The notes beneath the pieces were generated by a model. It was not told the origin of the DNA and did no database searches. It worked only from the letters and a program-made list of their open reading frames with translations. A stretch of 64,000 bases of DNA from Christiangramia fulva (GTDB lineage Bacteria > Bacteroidota > Bacteroidia > Flavobacteriales > Flavobacteriaceae), in NCBI RefSeq assembly GCF_003024155.1, contig NZ_CP028136.1, forward strand, positions 4,278,001 through 4,342,000, in the 5' to 3' direction. The translations under genes were made by a program, and so were the position numbers. Of the stretch, positions 1 to 8,889 are shown one piece after another. Within the stretch, counting starts at the first letter, position 1; the number at the start of each line of letters is the position of its first letter.

Positions 1-354
1 AGAACGGGAGTCGCTACCGAAAGAATCAGGCACTATGTGGATTGGGCCAGCAAAAATTTTCTTATTCCTCACATTCAAAAAGAAGAAAAGTTCTTAACGC
101 AGCAAACAAAAAATACCCGTATTAAAAGGGCTATGGCTAATCATCGGAGGATTATCAGGCTTTTGACCTGCAGCTGCGAAGACCTTAAAGTTCTCAATCT
201 TCTAGAAGAGGAACTGGAGGTACATATCAACTTTGAAGAAAACATAGTCTATAAAGAGATTGAAGAAAATTCAAACTCTAAAAAAGATAACGCAACCTTC
301 GGAACCACGAAAGGATTCTATTGCCAATGGAATGATCCTTTTTGGGAGGAATGA
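1..354 (+). CDS. Hemerythrin-like (HHE) protein, 5' end outside window
   Basis: The reading frame is open from base 1, so the gene is cut by the window edge; a GTG at 37 is internal rather than the true start. The visible 117 residues carry the helical hemerythrin pattern: RIRHYV...HIQKEEKFL, then a HRRIIRLL segment, then LEVHINFEENIVYKEIEE. The H-x-x-x-E and H-x-x-x-E/HxxFEE residues are those that bind a di-iron centre in this family. Flavobacterial hemerythrin-domain proteins are soluble and are thought to handle oxygen or NO. It lies just upstream of the nirK group, which fits an NO-related role, but that is inference. Confidence 0.7.
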   Translation, partial: RTGVATERIRHYVDWASKNFLIPHIQKEEKFLTQQTKNTRIKRAMANHRRIIRLLTCSCEDLKVLNLLEEELEVHINFEENIVYKEIEENSNSKKDNATFGTTKGFYCQWNDPFWEE

Positions 355-438
355 AAATCAAATTCCACAGGTTTTATCCTTCCGGAATTCCGACCTAAAC
401 CTGGAGTAGGATATTCTACATTTTAAAAAATAAATATT

Positions 439-786
439 ATGAAAACCGCATCTTTATTAAAAAACCTCAGTTTTGAAGACAAAAAGCCTGCGGTGCAGGT
501 ATTAATGGAAACCGATAGCACAAAAGAGATTCGAATAGTGATGAAAAAAGGTCAAGTAATGAAAGAGCATCAAACCCCTTTTCCTATCGTTGTAGAACTT
601 TTTGAAGGCAAAATTTCCTTTGGAGTGAATGGAGAAATCAACCATATAAATAAGGGAGACATACTTTCTCTTGAAGGGAATGTGCCACATGATCTACTAG
701 CGGAAGAGAATAGTATTATTCGCTTATCTCTTTCTAAACTAGATAAGGTAGAACGGGTGGAAAATGTTGCAAACTCTTCAAGCTAA
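439..786 (+). CDS. Small cupin-domain protein
   Basis: A 115-residue single-domain cupin. The core beta-barrel pattern is visible: MKKGQVMKEHQTPFPIVVEL (first cupin box, with H and E), G-x-I-x-F near residue 58, then INKGDILSLEGNVPHDLLAEEN (second box with the terminal His). The metal-binding set is reduced, so a binding or sensing role is as likely as catalysis. The substrate is unknown. The start is the first ATG after an A+T-rich leader. It stands between the hemerythrin gene and nirK in the same direction, but a spacer of about 490 bp separates it from nirK, so co-transcription with nirK is doubtful. Confidence 0.75.
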   Translation: MKTASLLKNLSFEDKKPAVQVLMETDSTKEIRIVMKKGQVMKEHQTPFPIVVELFEGKISFGVNGEINHINKGDILSLEGNVPHDLLAEENSIIRLSLSKLDKVERVENVANSSS

Positions 787-1277
787 TGTTATTCAAAAAA
801 TTAATAATAAATATCTCCACTTAGACCTGACGATTTTGACTATTTGAGATAAGAAAGCACTTCATTTTTTCCAGGTTTCTATTTTAAGAAATTAAAAGAT
901 CATAAAAATACTGTTTCTGAAATCAGAAATCGGATTAGAAAGAGCCGATGAAGAAGACATAACCTGTTAAAAGCGCTCCATTTTTTGTGCAATTTGAATG
1001 AATTCCTTATCTACTTCTTAACTTTTGCCAGCAATTGATACTCTTTTCTAAAATTGGAAAATCCTTCTTTCAAAAAGATTTATACTAGATAGCAGTTTCC
1101 TTCTTCATTTACGTATGATTTTAAAAAATTAGAGAATCTCTTCATTAAAATCTTTTGGATATAAAGTGCAAGATAAAACACTGAATTGCAGAAATGTTTC
1201 TAAAATTGATAGTCGTCATATATTTCGGACAATCTGGTCCTTAATTTTACCACCGAATTAAAAAAAGTGATTTGAAA
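787..1277. other. Spacer upstream of nirK, possible decayed coding
   Basis: No intact gene is visible in this 490-bp spacer. On the minus strand between about 930 and 1160 there are short protein-like stretches (for example SYVNEEGNCY and FSNFRKEYQLLAKVKK) interrupted by in-frame stops, which could be the remnant of a small gene. No clear TTG/TAnnTTTG promoter with correct spacing was found for nirK; the nearest -7-like string is TATATTTC at 1219-1226. Confidence 0.35.
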
Positions 1278-2741
1278 ATGAAAAATTTAATTAATAGACA
1301 GAGCATCAGTTTATGGTATATGGCGGTACTTTTCCTTTCTGTTTCACTGCAATCCTGTATCTCTGATGTTGAAGGTTCAACAACCGAAATAAGTACAGTT
1401 TCCAACATGACAGCTGAATTGACTGCTCCTCCCAATGTTCCTCCCCCAGTAGGAGCAAGAAAAGCTGCCAAATTAATTGTAGATATGGAGGTCGTTGAAA
1501 AAGAAGGTGAAATGACGGATGGAGTAAAATATATTTACTGGACCTTCAACGGCACTGTACCAGGAAGTTTTATAAGAACCAGAGTTGGTGATGAAATAGA
1601 ATTTCATCTAAAAAATCATCCCAACAATAAGCTACCTCATAATATAGATTTACACGCTGTAACAGGTCCTGGTGGTGGTGCCGAATCCACTTTTGTAGCT
1701 CCCGGGCAGGAGAAAGTGTTCTCCTTTAAAGCTCTTAATCAAGGACTTTTTGTTTACCACTGTGCTACCGCTCCGGTCGGAATGCATATCGCAAATGGGA
1801 TGTATGGCCTTATTTTAGTTGAACCAAAAGGTGGCCTTCCTCCTGTAGATAAAGAATATTATGTAATGCAAGGAGATTTCTATACTAAAGGTAAATATGG
1901 AGAACCTGGTTTGCAACCATTTGATATGGAGAAAGCAATAGACGAACGCCCAGATTATGTGGTATTTAATGGAAAAGTCGGAGCTCTGAATGACGACAAT
2001 GCGCTTACAGCCAATGTCGGAGAAACTGTGCGACTATTTGTTGGAAATGGAGGTCCGAATAAAGTTTCTTCTTTCCATGTCATTGGGGAAATTTTTGATA
2101 AGGTCCATGTGGAAGGTGGTGACCTTATGAACGAGAATGTGCAAACTACTCTTATCCCATCAGGTGGTGCGGCGATCATTGAATTTAAAGTTCAGGTACC
2201 TGGGACATATTTGTTGGTGGACCACTCTATATTTAGAGCTTTCAACAAAGGAGCTCTAGGGATGCTTAAGGTTTCTGGCAAGAAGGATGCTAAAATCTAT
2301 TCCGGCACCCAGACAGAAAGAACGTTTGATCCTGATGGAACTATGGCAAAAGCTAAACCGGCTGCTGAAGCAGGCGAAAATTTGGCTGAAACCACAAAAG
2401 TATTGGGAAAATCACTTGAAGAACAAAAAGCCCACGGAAAAAAGGTCTTTATGCAAACGTGTTTCGCATGTCACCAGGCCAACGGCCAGGGAATACCCGG
2501 AGCCTTTCCTCCTCTCGCAAAATCAGACTTTCTTAATCAAGATGTTGTCCGTGCGATAGGTGTTGTGAAACATGGCTTAAATGGCGAAGTAACGGTAAAT
2601 GGAACAACCTTCAATAGCGTCATGCCTGCCCAAAGCCTGAGCGACGAGGAGATCGCAGATGTGCTTACCTATATCTATCATAATTTTGACAATAACAAAA
2701 CTGTAGTAACACCTGAAATGGTAAAATCGCAGTCAAAATAA
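1278..2741 (+). CDS. nirK: Copper nitrite reductase with C-terminal cytochrome c domain
   Basis: Reduces nitrite to NO in the periplasm. Start chosen at the ATG at 1278, not the TTG six bases earlier. Residues 1-27 form a lipoprotein signal ending in SLQSC (Cys27), so the enzyme is probably membrane-anchored. Two cupredoxin domains follow. Type 1 copper ligands H121, C162, H170 and M175 and type 2 ligands H126, H161 and the later DHS histidine are present (motifs [28 protein letters not shown]). After a linker, a class I cytochrome c domain occupies about residues 385-487, with CFACH at 395-399 and a candidate axial Met in SVMPAQ. The fused heme domain probably delivers electrons directly to the type 1 copper. 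Eight bases separate it from the next gene. Confidence 0.96.
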   Translation: MKNLINRQSISLWYMAVLFLSVSLQSCISDVEGSTTEISTVSNMTAELTAPPNVPPPVGARKAAKLIVDMEVVEKEGEMTDGVKYIYWTFNGTVPGSFIRTRVGDEIEFHLKNHPNNKLPHNIDLHAVTGPGGGAESTFVAPGQEKVFSFKALNQGLFVYHCATAPVGMHIANGMYGLILVEPKGGLPPVDKEYYVMQGDFYTKGKYGEPGLQPFDMEKAIDERPDYVVFNGKVGALNDDNALTANVGETVRLFVGNGGPNKVSSFHVIGEIFDKVHVEGGDLMNENVQTTLIPSGGAAIIEFKVQVPGTYLLVDHSIFRAFNKGALGMLKVSGKKDAKIYSGTQTERTFDPDGTMAKAKPAAEAGENLAETTKVLGKSLEEQKAHGKKVFMQTCFACHQANGQGIPGAFPPLAKSDFLNQDVVRAIGVVKHGLNGEVTVNGTTFNSVMPAQSLSDEEIADVLTYIYHNFDNNKTVVTPEMVKSQSK

Positions 2742-2748
2742 GAATAAA

Positions 2749-3552
2749 ATGTTCAAAAGGATATTCGATCATAAAGTTGGAGTTTGGATAGTGTTATTGA
2801 TTCTTGTTTCTTCAGCATCTTTTGCACAGCAGAATCAAAAAATGGCCTTGATAAAAGGGGGAGAATATATCCCCCTTTATGGGTCGGATTCAACACTTGT
2901 GAAAGTTGATGAATTCTTCATGGATAGATTTCCGGTGACCAATACTCAATATCTGGATTTCCTGAAAAATCATCCGGAGTGGGTAAGATCTGCAATCAAA
3001 CCTCTTTTTGCCGATAAGAGGTATCTCGCAACCTGGGAAAGTGATCTTTCCTTTGGAAAGGATAATTTGCCTAATGCCCCTGTTACAAATGTTTCATGGT
3101 TTGCGGCCAAAAAATATTGCGAATGCCAGGGAAAGAGATTACCAAGAATGGACGAGTGGGAATTCGTGGCTATGGCTGACGAGAATACCATAGATGCCCG
3201 GATTAAACCGGATTTTAATCAGCGTATTCTTTCATGGTACGAAACACCTAACACCTCTTCCAAGCCGATAGGTAGCACCTTCCAGAATTATTGGGGAGTA
3301 TACGATATGCATGGCCTGGTATGGGAATGGACTTTAGATTTTAACAGTGTACTTCTTTCTCCCGCTTCTCGCGGAAACGGTACTGGGGATTCTAATCTTT
3401 TTTGTGGCAGTAGTGCCATAGGCGCTACAAACCTTATGGATTATGCTGCCTTCATGCGTTATGCCTTTCGAAGGAGCATAAAAGCGAGATATGATATTAA
3501 AAACTTAGGGTTTAGATGCGCCAAAAGCATCAATGATAAAAATCTACAATAA
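2749..3552 (+). CDS. nirV: NirV-like formylglycine-generating-enzyme family protein
   Basis: A 267-residue SUMF1/FGE-fold protein with an N-terminal signal peptide (hydrophobic segment ending near ASFAQ, residue 26). Family motifs in order: LIKGGEYIPL, FFMDRFPVTNTQYLDFL, PVTNVSWFAAKKYC, GKRLPRMDEWEFVA, YDMHGLVWEWT, FCGSS and KNLGFRCAKS. Family members near nitrite reductase are called NirV; their role in NirK maturation or function is not settled. The gene follows nirK after 8 bp and its stop overlaps the next start (TAATG), so the three genes form one operon. Confidence 0.88.
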   Translation: MFKRIFDHKVGVWIVLLILVSSASFAQQNQKMALIKGGEYIPLYGSDSTLVKVDEFFMDRFPVTNTQYLDFLKNHPEWVRSAIKPLFADKRYLATWESDLSFGKDNLPNAPVTNVSWFAAKKYCECQGKRLPRMDEWEFVAMADENTIDARIKPDFNQRILSWYETPNTSSKPIGSTFQNYWGVYDMHGLVWEWTLDFNSVLLSPASRGNGTGDSNLFCGSSAIGATNLMDYAAFMRYAFRRSIKARYDIKNLGFRCAKSINDKNLQ

Positions 3553-4178
3553 TGAAAAAAATAGTTCTAGCAGGTTTTGTGAGCGTTATGATGTTCGCTT
3601 CTTGCAATGATAATGCTTCAAAGAGTACCGCTAAAGTAATCGCTTCAAATGAAAAAGAAGCTCTAGAAAAAAATGAAATTCCAGATTTGTCTCTGTTCAA
3701 CCTTTCAACGACCTGGACTACCCAAAACGGGAAGGACATCAAATTACAAGATTTACAGGGAGACGTATTGGTCATGGTGATGATCTATACGTCCTGCACT
3801 ACCGCCTGCCCGCGTCTGATTGCTGATATGAAAAATATTGAAGAGCGTTTGCCCGAGGCTATTAAAAAACACGTAAAAATGGTCTTTGTGAGTATTGATC
3901 CTGAAACAGATACTCCAGAGCGGTTGAAGAGCTTTGCACAAGATAGGGATATGGATAAAGAACCATGGCTTTTTCTTCGGTCCACTGAAGAAAACACGCG
4001 GGAATTTGCCGCCGTTGTGGCCGTGAACTATAAGCAGATTAATCCTATGACCTTTTCTCACTCTAACATCATAAGCGTTTTTAACCCTCAGGGTATATTG
4101 CTTTATCAACAGGAAGGCCTGGGAGTAAATTCCGATGAAACTGTAGAGAACATTCAAGCTGCGGTAAGCGAAATATAG
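3552..4178 (+). CDS. SCO1/SenC-type copper chaperone lipoprotein
   Basis: Thioredoxin-fold copper-binding protein, 208 residues. Residues 1-18 give a lipoprotein signal (MFASC, Cys18). The SCO copper site is complete: CxxxC at C83/C87 (YTSCTTACPRL) and the conserved distal His171 (FSHSNIISV). Its start overlaps the stop of nirV. SCO proteins usually load or reduce the CuA site of oxidases; in this operon it is more likely to deliver copper to NirK or keep its site reduced (inference from position). Confidence 0.93.
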   Translation: MKKIVLAGFVSVMMFASCNDNASKSTAKVIASNEKEALEKNEIPDLSLFNLSTTWTTQNGKDIKLQDLQGDVLVMVMIYTSCTTACPRLIADMKNIEERLPEAIKKHVKMVFVSIDPETDTPERLKSFAQDRDMDKEPWLFLRSTEENTREFAAVVAVNYKQINPMTFSHSNIISVFNPQGILLYQQEGLGVNSDETVENIQAAVSEI

Positions 4179-4379
4179 GTGGGAATGTCTATGGTTCGTG
4201 AACCTGCAATCAGCCGAAATCTCAAAAAATTCTAAAAGATGGATATGTAGAACCATTCTTCTATTGAATCCTTTTAAGTCTTTCTTCTTTTCTTAAGGAA
4301 TTGGCTTTAATTCAGCGAAATCATTTCATTTTGAAACCATTAATTTTCCTATAAGTAAATCTTAACTCCCCTGCTTATA

Positions 4380-6326
4380 CTACGGATTCCTTTTAAAAAT
4401 AAGCTTCTTGATAAAAAACAAAGTATGGCCCCACCAATAACTTATAAGAATAATTGAAATTACTCCCAACTGGGCGCTTATTGTTTCCCAGGTAGGATAA
4501 TATCCCAGAAGGTCTAATCTCCAGGAGAGGTTAACACCAGTGATAGGAACAAAACCACTTTCCTGAAGGGCATGTACACCTTTTCCTATCAGAACAATAG
4601 CTAAACCACCAATAACCACAGTGGAGATTTTGAGTAACTTGATGACCGGAAACTTTTTCGTATACCTTAAGAGAATCCAGGAAAGGAACAATACAATCAC
4701 AAAAGCTCCTGCCACACCCAACCCAATGGCGGATTGGTTGGAAGCTTCAACCTCGAGATTCAGTGCTGAAAGAAAAAGAACGGACTCAAACGCCTCTCTA
4801 AAAACCACAATAAAAGCAAAAGCGAAAATCCCCAAAAGATTACTACCAGTAAGGAGGCTATGAACCCTGGTTTTTACGAAAGAATTCCACTTCCCGATTT
4901 CCGATTTTTGATGCAGCCAAAATCCCAAATAAAGGAGAACACTTGCTGCAAAGATTGAAATGCTTCCTTCCACAATTTCTCTTTGGCTACCACCAATATT
5001 TATAAGGTCATCTACCAGGAACCAGCTGAATACCCCAACTATTACTGCCAGCATCCATCCCAGGTGTACCCATTTTGCCGCCCAGGATGCCTTCACGGAT
5101 TTTATTACAGCTAATACAGTAATTAAAATTAGAAAAGCTTCAAGTCCTTCGCGGAGTATGACAGAAGCGGCCAAAAGAAAGGTTGTCCAGAATGAAAATT
5201 TATTATCGGCAAGGATTGATTTGGCTTGTTCAATTCCAGAAAGGGCAACTTTTGCCTTGGTACGTACCTTCGTCTTGCTTTGCTCATGATCTATTGCGCT
5301 TCGAAAAGCCTGCATGTCTACTTCCAACTTTCGCATGAACGAAGGATAGCTGGCTTTAAGTTGTAATTCCACTGGTTCAACACCTTCCAGATAAGCTCGC
5401 AAAGCTTTTTCCCGGGCTGCATTTTGATCCCCCTTTTCATAAAACAATTCGGCTTCATTTACAAACCGCGCTGCAACGGATAAACTACTTGAGGATTTCC
5501 CAGTACGCGAATAATTTCGCAGTGCGGCTACTGATGTCATGGTGTCAACAGAAATATCCTGAAAAAGAGCTTCCAAATCCTGATCTGATAAAAATGCCAG
5601 GTCTTTTAAAGTTAAATCTTTTCTGGAAATTAATTTTTCAGCCAGCTCCTTATCCTTTCCTTGTTCATAAGGCAGTGCTTTTATATAAAAAGCAAGATCC
5701 CAGACTTCCTTATCTGATAGTTCGTCAAATGATTTCATGCTGGTTTGGGGGACCCCTAGCCGAATGGTATTAAAGATTTGGAAAGGTGAGCTCTCCAGCA
5801 TTTTTGATGCCCAAAAATTGGTTGGCTTAGGGTTCAATTCGGTTGAGAGACTGCCATCGCCTTCTCCGTTTTTTCCATGACAGGACATGCAGTAATTTCT
5901 ATACAAGGATTTACCTTTTGATATATCAGGCCATACGGGAGGTGAAATTGGAATTGGTGTAGTTTGAAGTACTAGTTTTTTCAAAGAATCTGCTATAATC
6001 TTAATTTGGTTGGAAGCTTTTTTACTAGCTACCCTGTAAGACAATTCGGAAATTCCACGGAATAAATTAATACTATCTTTTTTGGTCTTAAATGGGAGGT
6101 TATGCCCCAATCCTTTTAAAGTGGTTATAAAATCCAGCAGTTCACTGTATTCATTTTCATTTTTTATTTCACCATTATTAATCGCAGAATCATAGTCCTG
6201 AGCTATATAATCCAGTAGATGAACCAAAGTTCGGGCTGGTATGTTCTCCTTTTCTTGGGCAGTAATATTTTCTGATAAAAAAAGAGTGATTAAAACAGGC
6301 AAAAATAGACTCCGAAGTAGCTTCAT
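4380..6326 (-). CDS. Cytochrome c / FTR1-family iron permease fusion
   Basis: A 648-residue inner-membrane protein. A signal peptide (residues 1-23) is followed by a periplasmic helical part and a cytochrome c domain with CMSCH at 146-150. A second helical stretch leads to a seven-helix FTR1 permease domain from about residue 380, with both iron-translocating REXXE motifs (REGLE at 392-396, REAFE at 510-514). FTR1 permeases take up iron after oxidation of Fe(II); the attached heme domain may provide that oxidation. The gene converges on sco with a 200-bp gap and has its own promoter. Iron supply fits a neighbourhood rich in heme and di-iron proteins. Confidence 0.93.
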   Translation of the reverse strand: MKLLRSLFLPVLITLFLSENITAQEKENIPARTLVHLLDYIAQDYDSAINNGEIKNENEYSELLDFITTLKGLGHNLPFKTKKDSINLFRGISELSYRVASKKASNQIKIIADSLKKLVLQTTPIPISPPVWPDISKGKSLYRNYCMSCHGKNGEGDGSLSTELNPKPTNFWASKMLESSPFQIFNTIRLGVPQTSMKSFDELSDKEVWDLAFYIKALPYEQGKDKELAEKLISRKDLTLKDLAFLSDQDLEALFQDISVDTMTSVAALRNYSRTGKSSSSLSVAARFVNEAELFYEKGDQNAAREKALRAYLEGVEPVELQLKASYPSFMRKLEVDMQAFRSAIDHEQSKTKVRTKAKVALSGIEQAKSILADNKFSFWTTFLLAASVILREGLEAFLILITVLAVIKSVKASWAAKWVHLGWMLAVIVGVFSWFLVDDLINIGGSQREIVEGSISIFAASVLLYLGFWLHQKSEIGKWNSFVKTRVHSLLTGSNLLGIFAFAFIVVFREAFESVLFLSALNLEVEASNQSAIGLGVAGAFVIVLFLSWILLRYTKKFPVIKLLKISTVVIGGLAIVLIGKGVHALQESGFVPITGVNLSWRLDLLGYYPTWETISAQLGVISIILISYWWGHTLFFIKKLIFKRNP

Positions 6327-6640
6327 TTCCAGAATTCGTTATTTAGAACAAATCTAAACAATAAGTTGGTCCAAAAGAAGAAAAGCCCTAATTTTCTTAA
6401 TACTCTTCTCTGCTGAGTAATCAAAAAGCTAACGGATCCTTTACGTAGGAGTTGAAATTCTGTTCCTTAAAATAGCATTCCGTTATAAAACAAATTATAA
6501 TGAATGCCTTTTCTATATGGAAAAGACCAGGAAAAGTCAATATAAAAGAAATAACCAGCCAGGTTCAAATTCCTATACTAGCTCAATACGGTTACATTCC
6601 TTATTTTTACCTTTTGAACGCCCCGGGCTAATTGGAAGTT
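6327..6640. other. Divergent spacer between FTR1 gene and crp/fnr gene
   Basis: This 314-bp spacer must hold the promoters of both flanking divergent genes. No TAnnTTTG box or FNR-type palindrome is convincing. A short open frame at 6500-6631 is listed separately. Confidence 0.4.
6500..6631 (+). CDS. Possible 43-residue leader peptide upstream of crp/fnr gene
   Basis: An ATG-initiated frame encoding 43 residues (begins MNAFSIWKRPGK, ends YLLNAPG) stops 9 bp before the ATG of the Crp/Fnr gene. Codon use and composition look protein-like, but no homology is recognised. It could be a translated leader, a small protein, or chance. Confidence 0.25.
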   Translation: MNAFSIWKRPGKVNIKEITSQVQIPILAQYGYIPYFYLLNAPG

Positions 6641-7237
6641 ATGATACCTGTAGATATATTGTTGGAAAATGGAGCTAAAAAAAGATTATTTGAGAAAAAT
6701 GAATATATTTTCAGGGAAGGCAAAAAAGCTCATTTTTACTATCAAATATTTTCTGGCGAAGTAAAAATGAATAATTTTCTAGAAAACGGAAAAGAATTCA
6801 TTCAGAGCTTTTTCAGCGCTCCCCGAAGCTTTGGGGAACCGCCGCTTTTTGCCAACATTCGCTATCCTGCCAACGCCATTGCAACAATGGATTCGGAAAT
6901 TTTTTTACTTGAAAAGAAAGCATTCTTACAATTACTTACCTCCCACCCTTTGATCCATCTTAAAATTACAGAAGCTCTGGCCACTCGACTCCATTATAAG
7001 GCAGTTATGGCGCCCGAAATTTCTTCTCAGGAGCCTGAACACAGGATTCTGAGAGTCCTGGATTACTTAAAAAAGGAGATCTACAAATTGGAGAAACCTT
7101 TTTCCTTTAAAGTTGACCTTACAAGACAACAAATCGCAGATTTAACGGGACTTCGAGTGGAAACTGTGATTAGAGCCACAAAAGCGCTGGAAAAGAAAAA
7201 AGAATTAAAAATTAAAAATCGTAAAGTTTACCGATAA
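6641..7237 (+). CDS. Crp/Fnr-family transcriptional regulator
   Basis: 198 residues from the ATG at 6641 (a TTG nine bases earlier is less likely). The N-terminal part is a cyclic-nucleotide-binding-like beta roll (EYIFREGKKAHFYYQIFSGEVKM; FGEPPLFANIRYPANAIA), the C-terminal part a winged helix with LTRQQIADLTGLRVETVIRATKALEKK as helix-turn-helix. No cluster of N-terminal cysteines for an Fe-S centre is present, so it is not a classic FNR; it may bind heme/NO like NNR/DNR proteins. It is framed by iron, Ric and NO-reductase genes, so control of the nir/nor genes is a reasonable inference. No cognate site was identified. Confidence 0.9.
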   Translation: MIPVDILLENGAKKRLFEKNEYIFREGKKAHFYYQIFSGEVKMNNFLENGKEFIQSFFSAPRSFGEPPLFANIRYPANAIATMDSEIFLLEKKAFLQLLTSHPLIHLKITEALATRLHYKAVMAPEISSQEPEHRILRVLDYLKKEIYKLEKPFSFKVDLTRQQIADLTGLRVETVIRATKALEKKKELKIKNRKVYR

Positions 7238-7457
7238 GCTTCAGGTAAATCAGAAACTAAACTTCGTAGTTCAATTTTTCCGGTTATAAAATTTACCGAA
7301 TTACTGTAAAAGTAAAAAGGTAGTTCCTTGATCCATCGAAGATATATACTCGCTTTTTCACATTCCTTTGTATAAAATTAGCCTCCAGTTCCTTCTTATG
7401 ATTAAGGTCATAAAATTTACCTGAAGTCATGTCTATTTTTGCTTCAGTAATATTTAT

Positions 7458-7742
7458 ATGATGAAATACTATCAAAAATTTTTATCCGACTTCCAGGAAT
7501 CCTTTTATATGCACGCAACGCTCGGAATTATTTTATCGAGCTGCCTTGGAGCTGCAGCAGCCATGTTGGTATTAATGAACGGTCATGCTTTATTGCAAAT
7601 GGTTCAGTTGTTTGTAATTACCTGTATCTGTATGGGTTTTAATACTACTGTTCTTGCAAACCTGAAGCCAAAAGTAGTGTTCAATACTCTCATGACAAGC
7701 CTGGTATTAAATACTGCATTTATCCTTTACTACATCTTCTAA
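7458..7742 (+). CDS. Small membrane protein of the nitric-oxide gene group
   Basis: 94 residues with three hydrophobic helices (about 19-40, 45-66 and 75-94). A tandem ATG at 7458/7461 makes the start uncertain by one codon. No domain is recognised. It precedes ric by 12 bp and is probably co-transcribed with it. Similar small membrane proteins occur beside NO-reductase genes in flavobacteria (recollection, not checked). The function is unknown. Confidence 0.7.
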   Translation: MMKYYQKFLSDFQESFYMHATLGIILSSCLGAAAAMLVLMNGHALLQMVQLFVITCICMGFNTTVLANLKPKVVFNTLMTSLVLNTAFILYYIF

Positions 7743-7754
7743 AAAAATAAAACC

Positions 7755-8480
7755 ATGGAAAATCTACTTGAAACACCCGTAGGTCAAATCGTTGCTGAAG
7801 ATTATCGTACAGCACAAATTTTTAAAAACCATAAAATTGATTTTTGTTGTCAGGGCAACAGAAGTATTCGAGAAGCAGCTGAAAAAAATAAATTAGATGC
7901 GCACGTCCTATTAAATGAAATCAAAACTTTACAAAATATAAAAACAGAAGAAAGGATTGATTTTCAAAAATGGCCAATGGAGCAACTCATTGATTATATC
8001 GAAAAAAAACATCATCGGTATGTCGAAGAGCAGATTCCTATTCTGAAAGCATATCTTGAGAAACTCTGCAAGGTTCATGGCGACAGTCATCCTGAACTAT
8101 TTCAAATTACCGATAATTTCAATCAATCAGGTGCAGAACTTGGTGCTCATATGAAAAAAGAAGAGTTGATTCTTTTTCCCATTATTAAAAAAATGGAACA
8201 GGCCAAAAAGTCGGCCACAAAATTTGAAAAAGTCCCAATGGGCACTGTTCAAAACCCCATTCAAAAAATGATGGATGAACACGAAACAGAAGGAGAGCGG
8301 TTCCGGCAAATAGAAGCCTTAAGTGATGGCTATACCCCACCGGCGGATGCGTGTAATACCTATAGGGTCACCTACTCCTTACTCCACGAGTTTGAAGAGG
8401 ATCTCCATCAACATATTCACCTTGAAAATAATATACTCTTTCCTAAAGCTGCAGAACTAGAAAAAGAATTAGCAAACTAA
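7755..8480 (+). CDS. ric: Iron-sulfur cluster repair di-iron protein (Ric/ScdA/YtfE)
   Basis: A 241-residue cytoplasmic protein. The N-terminal ScdA domain shows TPVGQIVAEDYRTAQIFKNH and the conserved CCQG at about residues 32-35. The hemerythrin-like domain follows with helix-borne ligands in YIEKKHHRYVEEQIP, H-x-x-x-E (GAHMKKEELILFP), MDEHETEG and HQHIHLENNILFP. This is the full family length. Ric proteins repair Fe-S clusters damaged by NO and peroxide. It lies between a probable NO-responsive regulator and norB, the expected context. Confidence 0.95.
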   Translation: MENLLETPVGQIVAEDYRTAQIFKNHKIDFCCQGNRSIREAAEKNKLDAHVLLNEIKTLQNIKTEERIDFQKWPMEQLIDYIEKKHHRYVEEQIPILKAYLEKLCKVHGDSHPELFQITDNFNQSGAELGAHMKKEELILFPIIKKMEQAKKSATKFEKVPMGTVQNPIQKMMDEHETEGERFRQIEALSDGYTPPADACNTYRVTYSLLHEFEEDLHQHIHLENNILFPKAAELEKELAN

Positions 8481-8889
8481 AGAAAATCACTGAAGAAGAT
8501 ATTTCCTTTTTTTCCTAATAACTAAGCCAAGCTCTACCCAGGTGCCGGAGGCAGGATTTTTCGACAAAAATTAGAATTACAAGCGAAGATTCTGCTTCCG
8601 GAGCCTACTTGTGTTTGTTGTGAAAAATTTGAATGTTGCTGCTCCAATTTGCAGCTTCTGTTGAGTTTCACCTTCTTCTAGTAAAATCCCAAAATCATTC
8701 CAAAACAAAATTGGAACTGGTATTTCTTTTTATCTAATCCTAATAAAAATTTGTGTGTTTTTTATTAAAATTTTAGTTTTAAAGTATAAATAAAGCAAAA
8801 AACCAAGTAATTCTTTATTTTTTTTAAAACAGGCCAGCTCCAATTCAATAATGCTTCAATCATAGCTTCATAATAAAATACTTACTACT
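8481..8889. other. Spacer between ric and norB
   Basis: This 409-bp spacer contains the long stem-loop listed separately near its 5' end. Its second half, upstream of norB, is very A+T-rich. No clear promoter box or regulator palindrome was recognised. Confidence 0.4.
8541..8605. repeat. Imperfect 17-bp inverted repeat downstream of ric
   Basis: Arms at 8541-8557 and 8589-8605 (core CCGGA/TCCGG). As plus-strand RNA, 16 of 17 positions pair when G-U pairs are counted, with a loop of about 31 nt. There is no T-tract, so it looks more like an mRNA-end or processing hairpin than a classical terminator. Confidence 0.5.

Noticed and set aside
404..421. GAGTAG-N6-CTACAT before the cupin gene, similar to the two cargo hairpins
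   Set aside because: It is outside the mobile element and the right arm matches in only four of six bases, so it is probably chance.
1206..1226. TTG and TATATTTC upstream of nirK as a promoter
   Set aside because: The spacing between the two boxes is only 10 bp, far below the 17-23 bp of Bacteroidetes promoters.
3753..4256. Open frame of 167 codons opposite the sco gene
   Set aside because: It lies wholly antisense to a well-supported SCO gene and its translation has no recognisable domain or signal.
7293..7475. Minus-strand frame of 60 codons before the small membrane gene
   Set aside because: It covers a promoter-containing spacer, shows no family resemblance and overlaps the start of a better-supported gene.
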